Below the pieces are notes generated by a model. The model was given only the letters and a program-made list of their open reading frames with translations, was not told the DNA's origin and did no database searches. The position numbers and the translations under genes are program-made. From DSSB01 sp046346845 (GTDB lineage: Bacteria; UBA10199; DSSB01), in NCBI GenBank assembly GCA_046346845.1, contig JAXMHH010000005.1, positions 124,001 through 188,000 on the forward strand: a stretch of DNA of 64,000 bases. Reading direction: 5' to 3'. Below are positions 8,153 to 17,058 of the stretch, one piece after another; within the stretch, counting starts at the first letter, position 1; the number at the start of each line of letters is the position of its first letter.

Positions 8153-8166
8153 TAGCACGATCGTTC
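8153..8166 (+). promoter_or_regulatory. TetR-type operator upstream of tetR
   Basis: TAGCACGATCGTTC, identical to the site at 7492-7505 on the other strand. It lies 10 bp upstream of the tetR ATG in an A/T-rich promoter region, so autorepression is likely. Confidence 0.65.
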
Positions 8167-8316
8167 TATTTTGCGAGAGGGAAAATTGGCGTCAGACCCT
8201 TAATCAAAAATTATTAAATAATAACAATAAGTTATATTTATTCGTTTCGCACATTTTTTTAACAACCCCGCGCCGACCCAACCGAAAATCTCTCAGGGCC
8301 GGGAAATGGGGGGACT

Positions 8317-9288
8317 ATGAATCACCTGCGCGTGGCGATCGGAACCGGCTCCGCTACCGGAAGGAAAATTCCCGGGAGCGAGCCCGTCCAGGCCGCCAAA
8401 CAACCTGCCACCCCGTCCCAAGAACCCAGGGCCAACGGCCCCGCGGTAGGCTCTCCAAAAAACCATCCCCCTTCCCCACCGACCCCTCCCAAGGAGTGGG
8501 CCGCGCCGCATCCCGCAAAAAACTTTAGTTTCGGGCACCCGAGCTTTGCGCCGGAATGGGGCCGCGTGACGCGGGGCTTCGACGGGACGCCGGAGCGAAG
8601 GGAATGGCAGGCCGAGCAAATCCTCCGGCGCTTCGGGCAGTGGCCCCCGCCCGAGGGCGAGGTCTATGTGATCCAAATCGACCAGGACAGCCCACCCCCG
8701 CCGCCCCCTTTCCCCAAGCCGACGGGGAACCATGCCGAATTCCTGGCGAAGCAGGCGGCTTGGAAGCAGGCCATCTTGGAACTCAATGCTTATTTGACGA
8801 GCTTCAGTGGAGAGACTTCGGTGTTTCGCGCCCAGCGCGTGGCGGGTCACCTCAAATTGGTGGAATTGAATCCCCAAGGCCCCTTCCGCTCGGCCTCCCA
8901 TCCCGGCCAACTCGATCCGGCGGGACAGGCCAGCTGCAACGGGACGGTCTGCGGCATGGCCTGGTTGCGCAGCGGAATCTATCCCTACAAGGCGGGAACC
9001 TTGGGCCTCTTCAACCCGGTGCAAGACTCGCTGATGGAGGTGGCACGGGACGTGAATTTCGACGGAGCCATCGACCGCCGGGATTCCCTGCGTTCGGCGC
9101 GGGCCTTCGGCCTGGCCATCCAGATTCATGCGGGGTTCCCCGGATCGCCGCGCAGCGTGGGCTGCCAGACGCTGCCGCCTCCGGATTTCACCGCCCTGCA
9201 GCAAACGGTTGCGGGCACAAAAGCCCCGACCTTTTCTTACGTGCTGGTGCGGCGCCCGAACGAAAAATTCGGCGAAAGAATCTGGTAA
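8317..9288 (+). CDS. Proline-rich protein with EF-hand-like loop and H..SxGC motif
   Basis: 323 residues, not recognised as a named family. Residues 1-70 are disordered and proline-rich. The C-terminal third holds a dockerin/EF-hand-like loop (DVNFDGAIDRRDS), followed by IHAGFPGSPRSVGCQTLPP. A histidine, then S-x-G-C, is reminiscent of the catalytic H...SxGC of L,D-transpeptidase (YkuD) and related cysteine peptidases, so a peptidoglycan-acting role is possible but unproven. No signal peptide is visible. The upstream 170 bp is A/T rich (8205-8250). No sigma54 element is seen there. It ends 2 bp from the convergent dps gene. Confidence 0.6.
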   Translation: MNHLRVAIGTGSATGRKIPGSEPVQAAKQPATPSQEPRANGPAVGSPKNHPPSPPTPPKEWAAPHPAKNFSFGHPSFAPEWGRVTRGFDGTPERREWQAEQILRRFGQWPPPEGEVYVIQIDQDSPPPPPPFPKPTGNHAEFLAKQAAWKQAILELNAYLTSFSGETSVFRAQRVAGHLKLVELNPQGPFRSASHPGQLDPAGQASCNGTVCGMAWLRSGIYPYKAGTLGLFNPVQDSLMEVARDVNFDGAIDRRDSLRSARAFGLAIQIHAGFPGSPRSVGCQTLPPPDFTALQQTVAGTKAPTFSYVLVRRPNEKFGERIW

Positions 9289-9290
9289 GC

Positions 9291-9770
9291 CTACTTCTCT
9301 TCCAAAAAGGCGCGGAGCATCCACGCCATCTTTTCGTGGTTTTCCATGAGGCCGGTGAGGAAGTCCTCGGTGCCCGCGTCCCCATGCTTTTCGCCGGCAG
9401 TGGCCAAATCCTCGCGCAAATGACGGATGAGGGCCTCGTGGTCGGCCAGCAAGGCCGCGAGCATCTCGCGGGCCTGGGGATACTTTCCGGGATGCTCCTT
9501 GAGCCGGGAATTTTTGGAAAATTCCTCAAGGGTCGCCACCGCGTGGCCGCCCAGCTTGCGGGCCCGCTCCGCCACTTCGTCGATGGCCTCGTCCAGCTCC
9601 TCGTATTGTGCCTCGAAGAATTTATGGAGGTCGTTGAACTGGGGCCCGACCACGTTCCAATGAAAATTTCTTGTCTTGGTGTACAGCAGGTATTCGTCGG
9701 CGAGCAGGGTGTTGAGGATTTTGACCACGCCCTCGCGGTGCGTGTCGTTGATGCCAATATTGGGTTTCAT
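9291..9770 (-). CDS. dps: Dps-family DNA-protecting ferritin-like protein
   Basis: 159 residues, a four-helix ferritin-like fold. It has TRNFHWNVVGPQFNDLHKFF with the ferroxidase histidine, and YEELDEAIDEVAERARKLGG with the acidic iron ligands at the dimer interface. It oxidises ferrous iron with hydrogen peroxide and stores it in a 12-mer; some members bind DNA. ATG 9770 is chosen because AGGAGG lies 4 nt upstream; a longer in-frame start at 9815 has no such site. Confidence 0.95.
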   Translation of the reverse strand: MKPNIGINDTHREGVVKILNTLLADEYLLYTKTRNFHWNVVGPQFNDLHKFFEAQYEELDEAIDEVAERARKLGGHAVATLEEFSKNSRLKEHPGKYPQAREMLAALLADHEALIRHLREDLATAGEKHGDAGTEDFLTGLMENHEKMAWMLRAFLEEK

Positions 9771-9867
9771 GCTTCCTCCTTCTTTTGATCCCGTTTCGGA
9801 CAAAGGATCCACCAAGGACGACAGGATCTCAATATTTTTCTAATTTAGCCTACCAGGCCAAAGGCGT

Positions 9868-10971
9868 TCAGGAAAGCCGCTTGTGGAACTTGAGGACGCT
9901 CAGCGTCAGCACCACCGTGGCCATCAAGGCGAGCACGCCCACCTCCGGCCACAGGTCGGCCAGGTGCAAGCCCTTGAGCGTGATACCCCGGATGATGCGC
10001 AGGAAGAAAGTCAGGGGGATAATGTTCCCCAAAAGATAAATCGGCTTCGGCATGGTCTCGCGCGGAAAGAAGAACCCCGACAGCAGGATGGAGGGCGCCG
10101 CGAAGAACATGATCATCTGCGAGGCCTGCATCTGGTTTTCCGCGACGGTGGAGGCGAGCAGGCCCAAGCCGAGGCACACCATCAGGTACAAGGCGGTCAA
10201 CATAAAGAGCAGCAAGGGGCTGCCCCGCAGCGGCAGGTCGAAAAGGAAGCGGGCGGTGGTGAGCACGGTCATCCCGATGAACAGGCCGATGATCATGTAG
10301 GGAATCAATTTGCCAAGGATCAGCTCGTAGGGGCGGATCGGCGTAACGAGCAGCTGCTCGAGGTTGCCCCGCTCCTTCTCGCGCACCACCGCGGAGCTGG
10401 TAATCATGGGGATCAGCAGCATCAACAGCAGCCCGACCACTCCCGGCACCAGGAAATAGCTGCTCTTGAGGTCGGGGTTGTACCACATGCGCGGACGGAA
10501 CTCGACGGGGGTCACGGTCGCGCCCGCCAAGCCCTCTTGCTGCAGGAAATTGTTCACGATCGCGGCGCTGGTATTGAGGGCCGTGTTGGCGGGGTTGGAA
10601 TCGGTCCCGTCGATCAGCAGCTGCAATTGGGCGCCGACGCCGGAAAGCAGCTTGCGCGTGAAGTCGGGGGGGATATGCAGTCCCGCCTTCGCCTTGCCCC
10701 GGTCCAGGGCCACCCGCACCTCGTGGTCGGACTGGGCGATGTAATTGAAGTCGAAATAGGCGGATTGCTCCAGGGCCTGGATGAGGCGGCGGCTGAGCGG
10801 CGATTGGTCCTCGTTGTAGACGATGGTGCTCATGTGCTTGACATCGTTGTTGATGCCGTAGCCGTAGATCATGAGCTGCATGACGGGCATCATGATGATC
10901 AAGGCAAGGGTCTTCGGATCCCGGACCAGCTGGATGAATTCCTTCCAAATGATGGCGCGGATCCTATACAT
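9868..10971 (-). CDS. ABC-2 type transporter permease
   Basis: 367 residues. One N-terminal membrane helix (LALIIMMPVMQLMIYGYGI) is followed by a large extracytoplasmic domain (about residues 45-170) and five C-terminal helices, the layout of YhhJ/YbhR-type ABC-2 permeases. It forms the channel for the ATPase encoded immediately upstream and overlaps it by 8 nt. With the adaptor and TolC protein it makes an envelope-spanning efflux system, probably for a hydrophobic or drug-like compound. Only one permease gene is present, so a homodimer is expected. Confidence 0.92.
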   Translation of the reverse strand: MYRIRAIIWKEFIQLVRDPKTLALIIMMPVMQLMIYGYGINNDVKHMSTIVYNEDQSPLSRRLIQALEQSAYFDFNYIAQSDHEVRVALDRGKAKAGLHIPPDFTRKLLSGVGAQLQLLIDGTDSNPANTALNTSAAIVNNFLQQEGLAGATVTPVEFRPRMWYNPDLKSSYFLVPGVVGLLLMLLIPMITSSAVVREKERGNLEQLLVTPIRPYELILGKLIPYMIIGLFIGMTVLTTARFLFDLPLRGSPLLLFMLTALYLMVCLGLGLLASTVAENQMQASQMIMFFAAPSILLSGFFFPRETMPKPIYLLGNIIPLTFFLRIIRGITLKGLHLADLWPEVGVLALMATVVLTLSVLKFHKRLS

Positions 10972-11893
10972 CGCCGCCCTCCGACAGGGTCGCGAACACG
11001 TCTTCGAGGGCGGCCTCGATGGGACGCATCTGGACGATCTGGATATCCTCCCGGGCCGCGGCCTCCCGCAGCGCGCGCTGGGCGGCCTCGGCGTCGGCCA
11101 CGTTGAGATGCAAGGTGGTCCCGTAGGTGGTCAGGCCGGTGACTCCGGGCAAGGCTCCGAAGACCCGCGAGGCCTTCATCAGGGGCCTGCACTCGATCTC
11201 GAGGACCTGTCCCGGGTTATGCCGCTTCAGCTCCTGCGGATTTCCAATCTTGAGGAGTTTTCCGAGGCTGATGAAGGCGATCTGGTTGCAGCGCTCCGCT
11301 TCCTCCATGTAATGGGTGGTCACGAACAGCGCGACACCCTGATCGGCCAGGCCATAGAGCACTTCCCAGAGGGCCCGCCGCGACATCGGGTCGACGCCCG
11401 CGGTCGGCTCGTCGAGGAACAGGATCTTGGGCTCGTGCAGGATCGCGGTCGCCACCGCCACCCGCTGTTTCCAACCGCCCGAGAGGTTTCCCGTCAGCAT
11501 GTCGGCGTAGCGGTGCAGGCCGGTGAAGTCCATCACCGCCTGAATGCGTTCTTTCAGCCGGGCCGAGGGCAGGCCGTAGATGCGCCCGAAGAATTTCAGG
11601 TTCTCCATCACCGTCAGGTCGCTGTAGAGGCTGAATTTTTGCGAGACGTAGCCGATCGCCGTCTTGACGCTCTCCGGATCGCGGTTCACGTCGAAACCGC
11701 CCACGGTCGCATTGCCCCCACTGGGGGCGAGGATGCCGCAAAGCATGCGGATGGTCGTGCTCTTGCCCGAGCCGTTGGAGCCGAGGAAGCCGAAGATCTC
11801 ACCGTAGGCGATCGAGAAACTGATATTGTCCACCGCGACCAGCTTGCCGAATTTTCGGGTGAGGTTCTTCACCTCGATGGCGGCGGGGCTCAT
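10964..11893 (-). CDS. ABC transporter ATP-binding protein
   Basis: 309 residues, single nucleotide-binding domain. Walker A is GSNGSGKST, the signature is NLSGGWKQR, Walker B with its glutamate is ILFLDEPTAGVD, and the H-loop is FVTTHYM. A DrrA/YbhF-like C-terminal extension (about residues 220-309) follows. Its start overlaps the adaptor stop (ATGA) and its end overlaps the permease start. Confidence 0.95.
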   Translation of the reverse strand: MSPAAIEVKNLTRKFGKLVAVDNISFSIAYGEIFGFLGSNGSGKSTTIRMLCGILAPSGGNATVGGFDVNRDPESVKTAIGYVSQKFSLYSDLTVMENLKFFGRIYGLPSARLKERIQAVMDFTGLHRYADMLTGNLSGGWKQRVAVATAILHEPKILFLDEPTAGVDPMSRRALWEVLYGLADQGVALFVTTHYMEEAERCNQIAFISLGKLLKIGNPQELKRHNPGQVLEIECRPLMKASRVFGALPGVTGLTTYGTTLHLNVADAEAAQRALREAAAREDIQIVQMRPIEAALEDVFATLSEGGDV

Positions 11894-12594
11894 GGCGGCC
11901 CTTCCGCGCGCAGCGGGAGCGTGACGTCCGCCGCGACCCCGGGACGCAGGTAGGGCTCGATCTCGTCCAAGGTCACCTTGACTGCGAAGGTCTGGGTCAC
12001 GCGCTCCTCGGGCGTCTGCACGTTGCGGGGGGTGAACTCGGCCTCCGGCGAGATGAAGCTGACCTTGCCCTTAAATTCCCGCGTCAGGCCGTCGAAGCGC
12101 AAGGTCGCCGCCTGCCCCATGCTAATGCGGTTGACGTAGCCTTCCGGCACATAAACCTTGACCCAAAGCCGGGAGCGGTCCCCGATCACCAGGACGGGGG
12201 AATTGCTGGAAATCACCTCCCCGGTCTCGTGGACCTTGGTGAGCACCACCCCGTCCACCGGCGCCAGCGCGCGCTGGTCTTCCATCGCCAATTCGGCCTG
12301 CTCCACCGTCTGCTGGTTGCCGCCGCCCCTCGCCAAGAGGGAGACTTGGCGCTCGTAATCCCGCTTGCTCTGCTCAAAACGCTCCAGCGACGCCAACAGC
12401 TGCCCCCGCTTCACCTCGTCGCCCTCCTCGACCAGGAGCTGAACGAGCCGTCCTGGCACGGGCATGCCCACCAAGTGCTCGGTCATTTCCAGGGTCCCGG
12501 CCAGCTCCAACTGGGAATCGATGCGGCGCGATTGGCAGGCCGAAAGACACAGGAGCAGAAAAAGCACGAATCCTAAACCGTGGTATCTCTTCAT
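11890..12594 (-). CDS. HlyD-family periplasmic adaptor (lipoprotein)
   Basis: 234 residues. The signal peptide ends in the lipobox LSAC (about residue 19). The biotinyl-lipoyl-like halves are visible at VPGRLVQLLVEEGDEVKRGQ and ALAPVDGVVLTKVHETGEVI, joined by a very short coiled coil with SKRDYERQVSLLARGG. A beta-barrel follows (VYVPEGYVNRISMGQAATLR). ATG 12594 overlaps the TolC-gene stop by 4 nt. It bridges the ABC permease and the TolC channel. Confidence 0.92.
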   Translation of the reverse strand: MKRYHGLGFVLFLLLCLSACQSRRIDSQLELAGTLEMTEHLVGMPVPGRLVQLLVEEGDEVKRGQLLASLERFEQSKRDYERQVSLLARGGGNQQTVEQAELAMEDQRALAPVDGVVLTKVHETGEVISSNSPVLVIGDRSRLWVKVYVPEGYVNRISMGQAATLRFDGLTREFKGKVSFISPEAEFTPRNVQTPEERVTQTFAVKVTLDEIEPYLRPGVAADVTLPLRAEGPP

Positions 12595-13943
12595 GGGCCC
12601 TTTATCTCCTCCATCCAGGGGATCATCCGCCCCAGGCGATATTCCAGATTGATCCAGGCCAGGCGGTAGGTGGCCAGGGACTCGCTCAAATGGTCCTTGC
12701 TCGAGGCCCAATCGGCCTGGGCCTCGATCACCTCCAACTCGCTGCCCACGCCGATGGCGAGACGCTCCTTGGCCAAGGAGAGTCCCTGTTGGGCCTTGGC
12801 GAGCGTGGCCTGAGCGGCGCGATAGGTCTCGGCCGCCTGGCGCAAGGAAACCAGGGCGCTCTTGGCGTCGGCGAGCTTGTCGCGGCGGGTCTGCTCGAGC
12901 TGCGCCTCGCTCTCGCGGATCTTGGAGCTGGCCTCTTGAACCCGAGCCCGGCGCAGCCCGCCTTGGTAGATCGGGATGTTAAGCTGGCCGCCGAAGGAAT
13001 AGGTATCGGTCGCGTTGCCCGGATGCGGGCCGCTGGCCCCGATGTCGGCGCTGGCGCCGATCTTTGGAAAGTACTCGGCGACCTCCTGCCGGCGCTGCTG
13101 CACCTGCGCTTCCACCTGGCGCTGGGCGACGGCCACGTCGGGATGGGCGGCGAGCAAGGTTTCCAAATCCGTCTCGGCCGGGGGCGCCTTGGCGAGCCAG
13201 GGGTCCCGGGTAGTGAAGCGCAGGGGCTGTTCCGGGGGCAGCCCCAAGGCGGCCACCAAGTCAAGCCGCCGCTCCTCCGCCTCCGCTCGGGCGCGGGCCA
13301 CCAAATTTTGGCTGTCCGCGAAGGAGGCCTTGGCCCCGGTGACATCGTAATCCGAACCCAGTCCCAATTGTTTTTGCGAGGCGGCGATGCCTAAACGGGC
13401 GCCGTCCCGCTTTTGCAGGTACTGCACATATTCGACTGCGTCCTGGGCCCGCTGCGCCTCGAGATAAAGGTTGGCGACCAAGGCCAGTGCATCGGCCTCG
13501 GCCTTTTCCTGTTCGGCGAGGGAGAGGCGCTGCCCCGACCTGGCGGCGCCGAGCCGTCGCAGGACGGTGAGGTCGAACAAGTTCTGCTTCAGGTAGAGGC
13601 GCGCATCGAAGACGTTAAAAGGCGGAGGCGTCAGGTCGAATCCCGGGGTCCCGGGATCGATGCCAAAGGCCTCGAGGTTGACGGTCTTGCGGTATTGGGA
13701 GGTGGCGGCGTCGAACCGTGGATAGAGACCCGACTTGGCCTGGGCGATGCGGGCGATGGCTTGGCGGACGCGCTCTTGGGCGACCAACACCTGGACGTGT
13801 CGCTCCTTCGCAAGCCGCAGGGCTTCGTAGAGGCTGAGTTGGCGAGCGGCGCTGGATTCCACGGCTGGAAATGCCAGCGGGAGTGGGCTTGAGGCCAGGC
13901 TTAGGACCAACCAGGCCAAGATCCGAAGAATACGCGCCGTCAT
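12591..13943 (-). CDS. TolC-family outer-membrane efflux protein
   Basis: 450 residues with a signal peptide (LAWLVLSLASSPLPLAFPA). The two repeated halves of the OEP family are rich in Gln/Ala coiled-coil helices (for example AGLEQ-type segments around EAQVQQRRQEVAEYFPKIGA), with GLYPRFDAATSQYRKT as the first barrel strand region. First gene of the four-gene export operon running leftward to 9868, all with overlapping starts and stops. Confidence 0.93.
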   Translation of the reverse strand: MTARILRILAWLVLSLASSPLPLAFPAVESSAARQLSLYEALRLAKERHVQVLVAQERVRQAIARIAQAKSGLYPRFDAATSQYRKTVNLEAFGIDPGTPGFDLTPPPFNVFDARLYLKQNLFDLTVLRRLGAARSGQRLSLAEQEKAEADALALVANLYLEAQRAQDAVEYVQYLQKRDGARLGIAASQKQLGLGSDYDVTGAKASFADSQNLVARARAEAEERRLDLVAALGLPPEQPLRFTTRDPWLAKAPPAETDLETLLAAHPDVAVAQRQVEAQVQQRRQEVAEYFPKIGASADIGASGPHPGNATDTYSFGGQLNIPIYQGGLRRARVQEASSKIRESEAQLEQTRRDKLADAKSALVSLRQAAETYRAAQATLAKAQQGLSLAKERLAIGVGSELEVIEAQADWASSKDHLSESLATYRLAWINLEYRLGRMIPWMEEIKGP

Positions 13944-14118
13944 TCCCTAAAGCCCATAGGAAGTACCCGGTGAATTGTCAATCGCGCAGGCCTCGGAAAT
14001 CGAGCCGCGGTGCGTCTTTTTTTTTGACTTGGGCGGCGATTCACTACAAAATACTTCAACAATCATTCATCCGAGCCATTTTTTTAAGGTTCCTAACAAG
14101 TGTAAGGAGGTCCTGGTA

Positions 14119-16308
14119 GTGAAGTCTAAGCTTTTACCCCTATTAACCCTGGTAAGCCTGTCCTGTCTGGGGGTTGCCCAGCAACTCCATGCCTCGACAG
14201 TCACCGTCAACACCAACGATGACGTCATCAACGCCGAAACCTGCTCGCTGCGCGCCGCAATCGAGACCGTCAACAAAGGGATGCAAGTCGGCGGCTGCGT
14301 GCCCAGCGACGCCTCGACCCCCGATACGGTCAACCTGCCCTCCAGCGATCAGCCTTATGTCCTGAGCATCGCGGGCACCAAGGAAAACGGCTGCGACAAC
14401 GGCGACCTGGACGTCCTCGAAAATCTCACCCTCAACGGCGGCGGCTCGGGCAGCACGATCATCAGCGCCGCGGGCCTGAAGCCCGACACTCCGGAGCGGG
14501 TCTTTGACATCAATCCCCAAGGAAACTCCATCGACGTGGTTTTGAACGGGGTGACTATCCAGGACGGTCAGGACTTCGGAGGCGCCGGCATCCAGGTCTT
14601 CGGAGAGGCCTTTAACAACATCTCCTTTATCGATCTGGGAAAACTCGGCAGTTTGGGCAGCGCCACCTCCCTTGTCTTAAACGACGTGGTCGTGACCAAT
14701 AACCAAGCCACTTTTAATGGCGGCGGCATCTTCGACGGCGGCGCCGATCTCACCCTGAATAATTCCCAAGTTATCGGCAACGAAACGGAGCTTTGGACCG
14801 GCGGCGGCATCTCGATGGAAGGCGGCTGCTTGGGCAAATGCCTGGTCGACAACTCCGGGGGCCTCTTGACCCTGCAGGACTCCACCGTCAGCAATAACAC
14901 CGTCGCCGGCCGCGGCGGCGGCATCTACAGCGAGACCGAGATCCTCATGGACAGCAGCACCGTCAGCGGCAATACCGCCGGCGAGGATGGCGGCGGCATC
15001 TATTCTTCTTTTGGGGCCCTCGCCCTGATCACCAACTCCACCCTCAGTGGAAACGAGGCCCTCGGGCAGACCATCGAGGTGCTCCGCTTTCCGGACCTAA
15101 AGCTGGCCGGTTTTGGCGATACCGGCTATGGCGGCGGTCTCTTTCAGGAGCCTAACGGCCAGATCGCCCTCGTCAACAGCACGGTGAGCGGAAATACGGC
15201 CTTTGCTTCGGGCGGCGGCGTAGCAATCGTCGCCTTGCCCCAACCCCCGGCTCCGCAAGTCCCCGCGATGAAATTGATCCCGGCTCCCGCATCGACCATG
15301 CTGGGACTCTTCAATGTCACCATTGCCGACAACACGGCCGAAACTAAGGTGGGCGGCGGCCTTTTCGTCTTCCAACCCGTATTCTCCGACCTGAAGGCGG
15401 CGGTACTTCCCTTCCAGTCCATGGTGGCCAACACCCTGATCGCCGACAATAGCGCCGAGCTGGCAGGGCCCGACTGCATCGGCCCCCTCACTTCGCTCGG
15501 CTATAACCTGATTGGCAAGGTCGACGAGAACTGCACCGGCTTCACCGGGACGGGTGACCAGGTTGGAACCCTCGAGGCCCCGATCGATCCCATGCTCGCT
15601 GACTTGGCGAACAACGGCGGACCCACGGCGACCCGGGCCCTGAAGATCGACAGCCCGGCCATCGACGCCGCCAATCCGGACGGCTGCCTTGATGAAGACG
15701 GGAACCTCCTGACCCGCGATCAGCGCAATTTCAAACGGCCGGTGAACATCACGGGCAAGCCCACCGCCATCTGCGACATCGGCGCCTTCGAAGTGGGCAC
15801 TTCGCTGCTCAAGGTGGTGAAGACCGATAACACCGCAGGCAAGCCCACCGCCGTCGGCAGCACCTTCACCTACACCATCACGGTCACCAATGAAGGGCCC
15901 GACGCGGCGCCTGACGTGCAATTGAACGATCCCCTCCCGGCCCAAGTGAACTTCGTGGGTCCGATTACGGCCAGCCAAGGGAGCTGCACCAACATCGCAA
16001 ACACCGTGAAGTGCGACCTGGACGCCCTCGCCCTGGGCGCCACCGCCACGGTCAGCTTCCCGGTCATCGCCGTCGCGCCCAGCAACGCGGTGGTCAATAC
16101 GGTCACCGTGACGAGCACCCCGAAGGACTTCGAGCAGGGCCAGACCTATACCGCCTCGGTGACCACGAACCTCGGCGGAGGGCTGATCGAGGGCGCCGGT
16201 TGCGGATTGAATCCCGCCGGCACTGCCACCGGTTCGCTGGCGACCCTGGCGGCCTTGGCCTTCGCCTTGAGCCTATTCGGATTGGGACGCCTGCGTCGCG
16301 AATCCTGA
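14119..16308 (+). CDS. Surface beta-helix protein with CSLREA, DUF11 and Cys-type C-terminal anchor
   Basis: 729 residues from a GTG at 14119 that has AAGGAGG 8 nt upstream. A Sec signal peptide (LLPLLTLVSLSCLGVAQQLHA) is followed by a CSLREA-type motif (CSLRAAIETVN), then right-handed parallel beta-helix repeats rich in GGGI and SNNTV/SGNTA turns. Next is a choice-of-anchor-Q-like region (ALKIDSPAIDAANPDGCLD) and one DUF11 domain (FTYTITVTNEGPDAAPDVQL). The end is tripartite: GCGLNPAG, a hydrophobic helix, then RLRRES. That end matches MYXO-CTERM-like sorting signals and is shared with the proteins at 45938 and 52199. Probably exported and attached to the outer surface. Confidence 0.85.
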   Translation: MKSKLLPLLTLVSLSCLGVAQQLHASTVTVNTNDDVINAETCSLRAAIETVNKGMQVGGCVPSDASTPDTVNLPSSDQPYVLSIAGTKENGCDNGDLDVLENLTLNGGGSGSTIISAAGLKPDTPERVFDINPQGNSIDVVLNGVTIQDGQDFGGAGIQVFGEAFNNISFIDLGKLGSLGSATSLVLNDVVVTNNQATFNGGGIFDGGADLTLNNSQVIGNETELWTGGGISMEGGCLGKCLVDNSGGLLTLQDSTVSNNTVAGRGGGIYSETEILMDSSTVSGNTAGEDGGGIYSSFGALALITNSTLSGNEALGQTIEVLRFPDLKLAGFGDTGYGGGLFQEPNGQIALVNSTVSGNTAFASGGGVAIVALPQPPAPQVPAMKLIPAPASTMLGLFNVTIADNTAETKVGGGLFVFQPVFSDLKAAVLPFQSMVANTLIADNSAELAGPDCIGPLTSLGYNLIGKVDENCTGFTGTGDQVGTLEAPIDPMLADLANNGGPTATRALKIDSPAIDAANPDGCLDEDGNLLTRDQRNFKRPVNITGKPTAICDIGAFEVGTSLLKVVKTDNTAGKPTAVGSTFTYTITVTNEGPDAAPDVQLNDPLPAQVNFVGPITASQGSCTNIANTVKCDLDALALGATATVSFPVIAVAPSNAVVNTVTVTSTPKDFEQGQTYTASVTTNLGGGLIEGAGCGLNPAGTATGSLATLAALAFALSLFGLGRLRRES

Positions 16309-16327
16309 TAGCAAACTCTTCTACTGC

Positions 16328-16360
16328 AAGCGCCCCGCCCCCGCGGGGCGCTTTTTTTTT
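16328..16360 (+). terminator. Rho-independent terminator
   Basis: AAGCGCCCCGC pairs with GCGGGGCGCTT across a short C-rich loop and is followed by nine T. It lies 20 bp after the beta-helix gene. Confidence 0.95.
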
Positions 16361-16391
16361 GGGCTTGGCATTTTCCCAACCAAACGATTCA

Positions 16392-16796
16392 ATGGCATCC
16401 ATGCATGGGGTGATTTTTTTCGATGGCGTCTGCAACCTGTGCAACGCCAGTGTCCAGTTCGTCCTGCGCCGCGATCCCCGCGGCTATTTTCGCTTTGCCT
16501 CCCTCCAATCCAATACCGCCCAAGAACTGCTGCGCGGCGTCCCGGGGGCGCCCGAGGAGCTCGCCACCATCGTCCTGCTGGAAAACGGCGCTTGCTATAC
16601 CCGCAGCGAGGCCGTACTGCGGATCGCCCGTCGCCTCTCGGGGCTTTGGCCGACGCTTTATGTCTTCAAGCTCATCCCCCGCTTCCTGCGCGACCCGATC
16701 TACAACTTCATCGCCCGGCACCGTTACCGCTGGTTCGGAAAACGGGAGTCCTGCATGCTCCCGGAGCCCGGGCTGCGGGAGCGCTTCCTATCCTAA
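16392..16796 (+). CDS. DCC-family thiol-disulfide oxidoreductase-like protein
   Basis: 134 residues (131 if the ATG at 16401 is used). The DxxCxxC signature of the DCC/DUF393 family is in FFDGVCNLCN. FRFASLQSNTA, a serine/arginine turn (YTRSEAVLRIARRL) and a basic C-terminus (RYRWFGKRESCMLP) follow family order. Members have a thioredoxin-like fold; their substrates are unknown. Both start codons lack a clear Shine-Dalgarno. Confidence 0.88.
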   Translation: MASMHGVIFFDGVCNLCNASVQFVLRRDPRGYFRFASLQSNTAQELLRGVPGAPEELATIVLLENGACYTRSEAVLRIARRLSGLWPTLYVFKLIPRFLRDPIYNFIARHRYRWFGKRESCMLPEPGLRERFLS

Positions 16797-16920
16797 GGGC
16801 CTCGCCACCGCGGAGTTCCCACCCAAGGAGGCCAGGCGATTGGGGGCCTCAGCCCTCAGCGGCCATTTCCGATCACAAAAAATATTTAATAAAATCAAAT
16901 AGTTAATTTGAAACGGGGGC

Positions 16921-16936
16921 TGGCACTGGGTTTGCT
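16921..16936 (+). promoter_or_regulatory. Sigma54 (-24/-12) promoter for the 142-aa gene
   Basis: TGGCACTGGGTTTGCT has the invariant GG and GC separated by exactly 10 nt and matches TGGCAC-N5-TTGCW. An A/T-rich stretch with AATCAAATAGTTA (an IHF-consensus match) lies about 15 bp upstream. Unlike the other sigma54 promoters here, no ACANCTTGTGC pair is found upstream. The leader to the ATG at 17059 would be about 110 nt. Confidence 0.7.
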
Positions 16937-17058
16937 TCTTCCTCCCTTGAAGGCGGAGGGGGCTCGTTTTGGAAAACCTGCCTCTCAACAAGGTCTCGCT
17001 TCTGGGACCTCTGCCCTAAAAACACCCTCGGCACTCCAAGAATCCAAGGGGCTCGACC

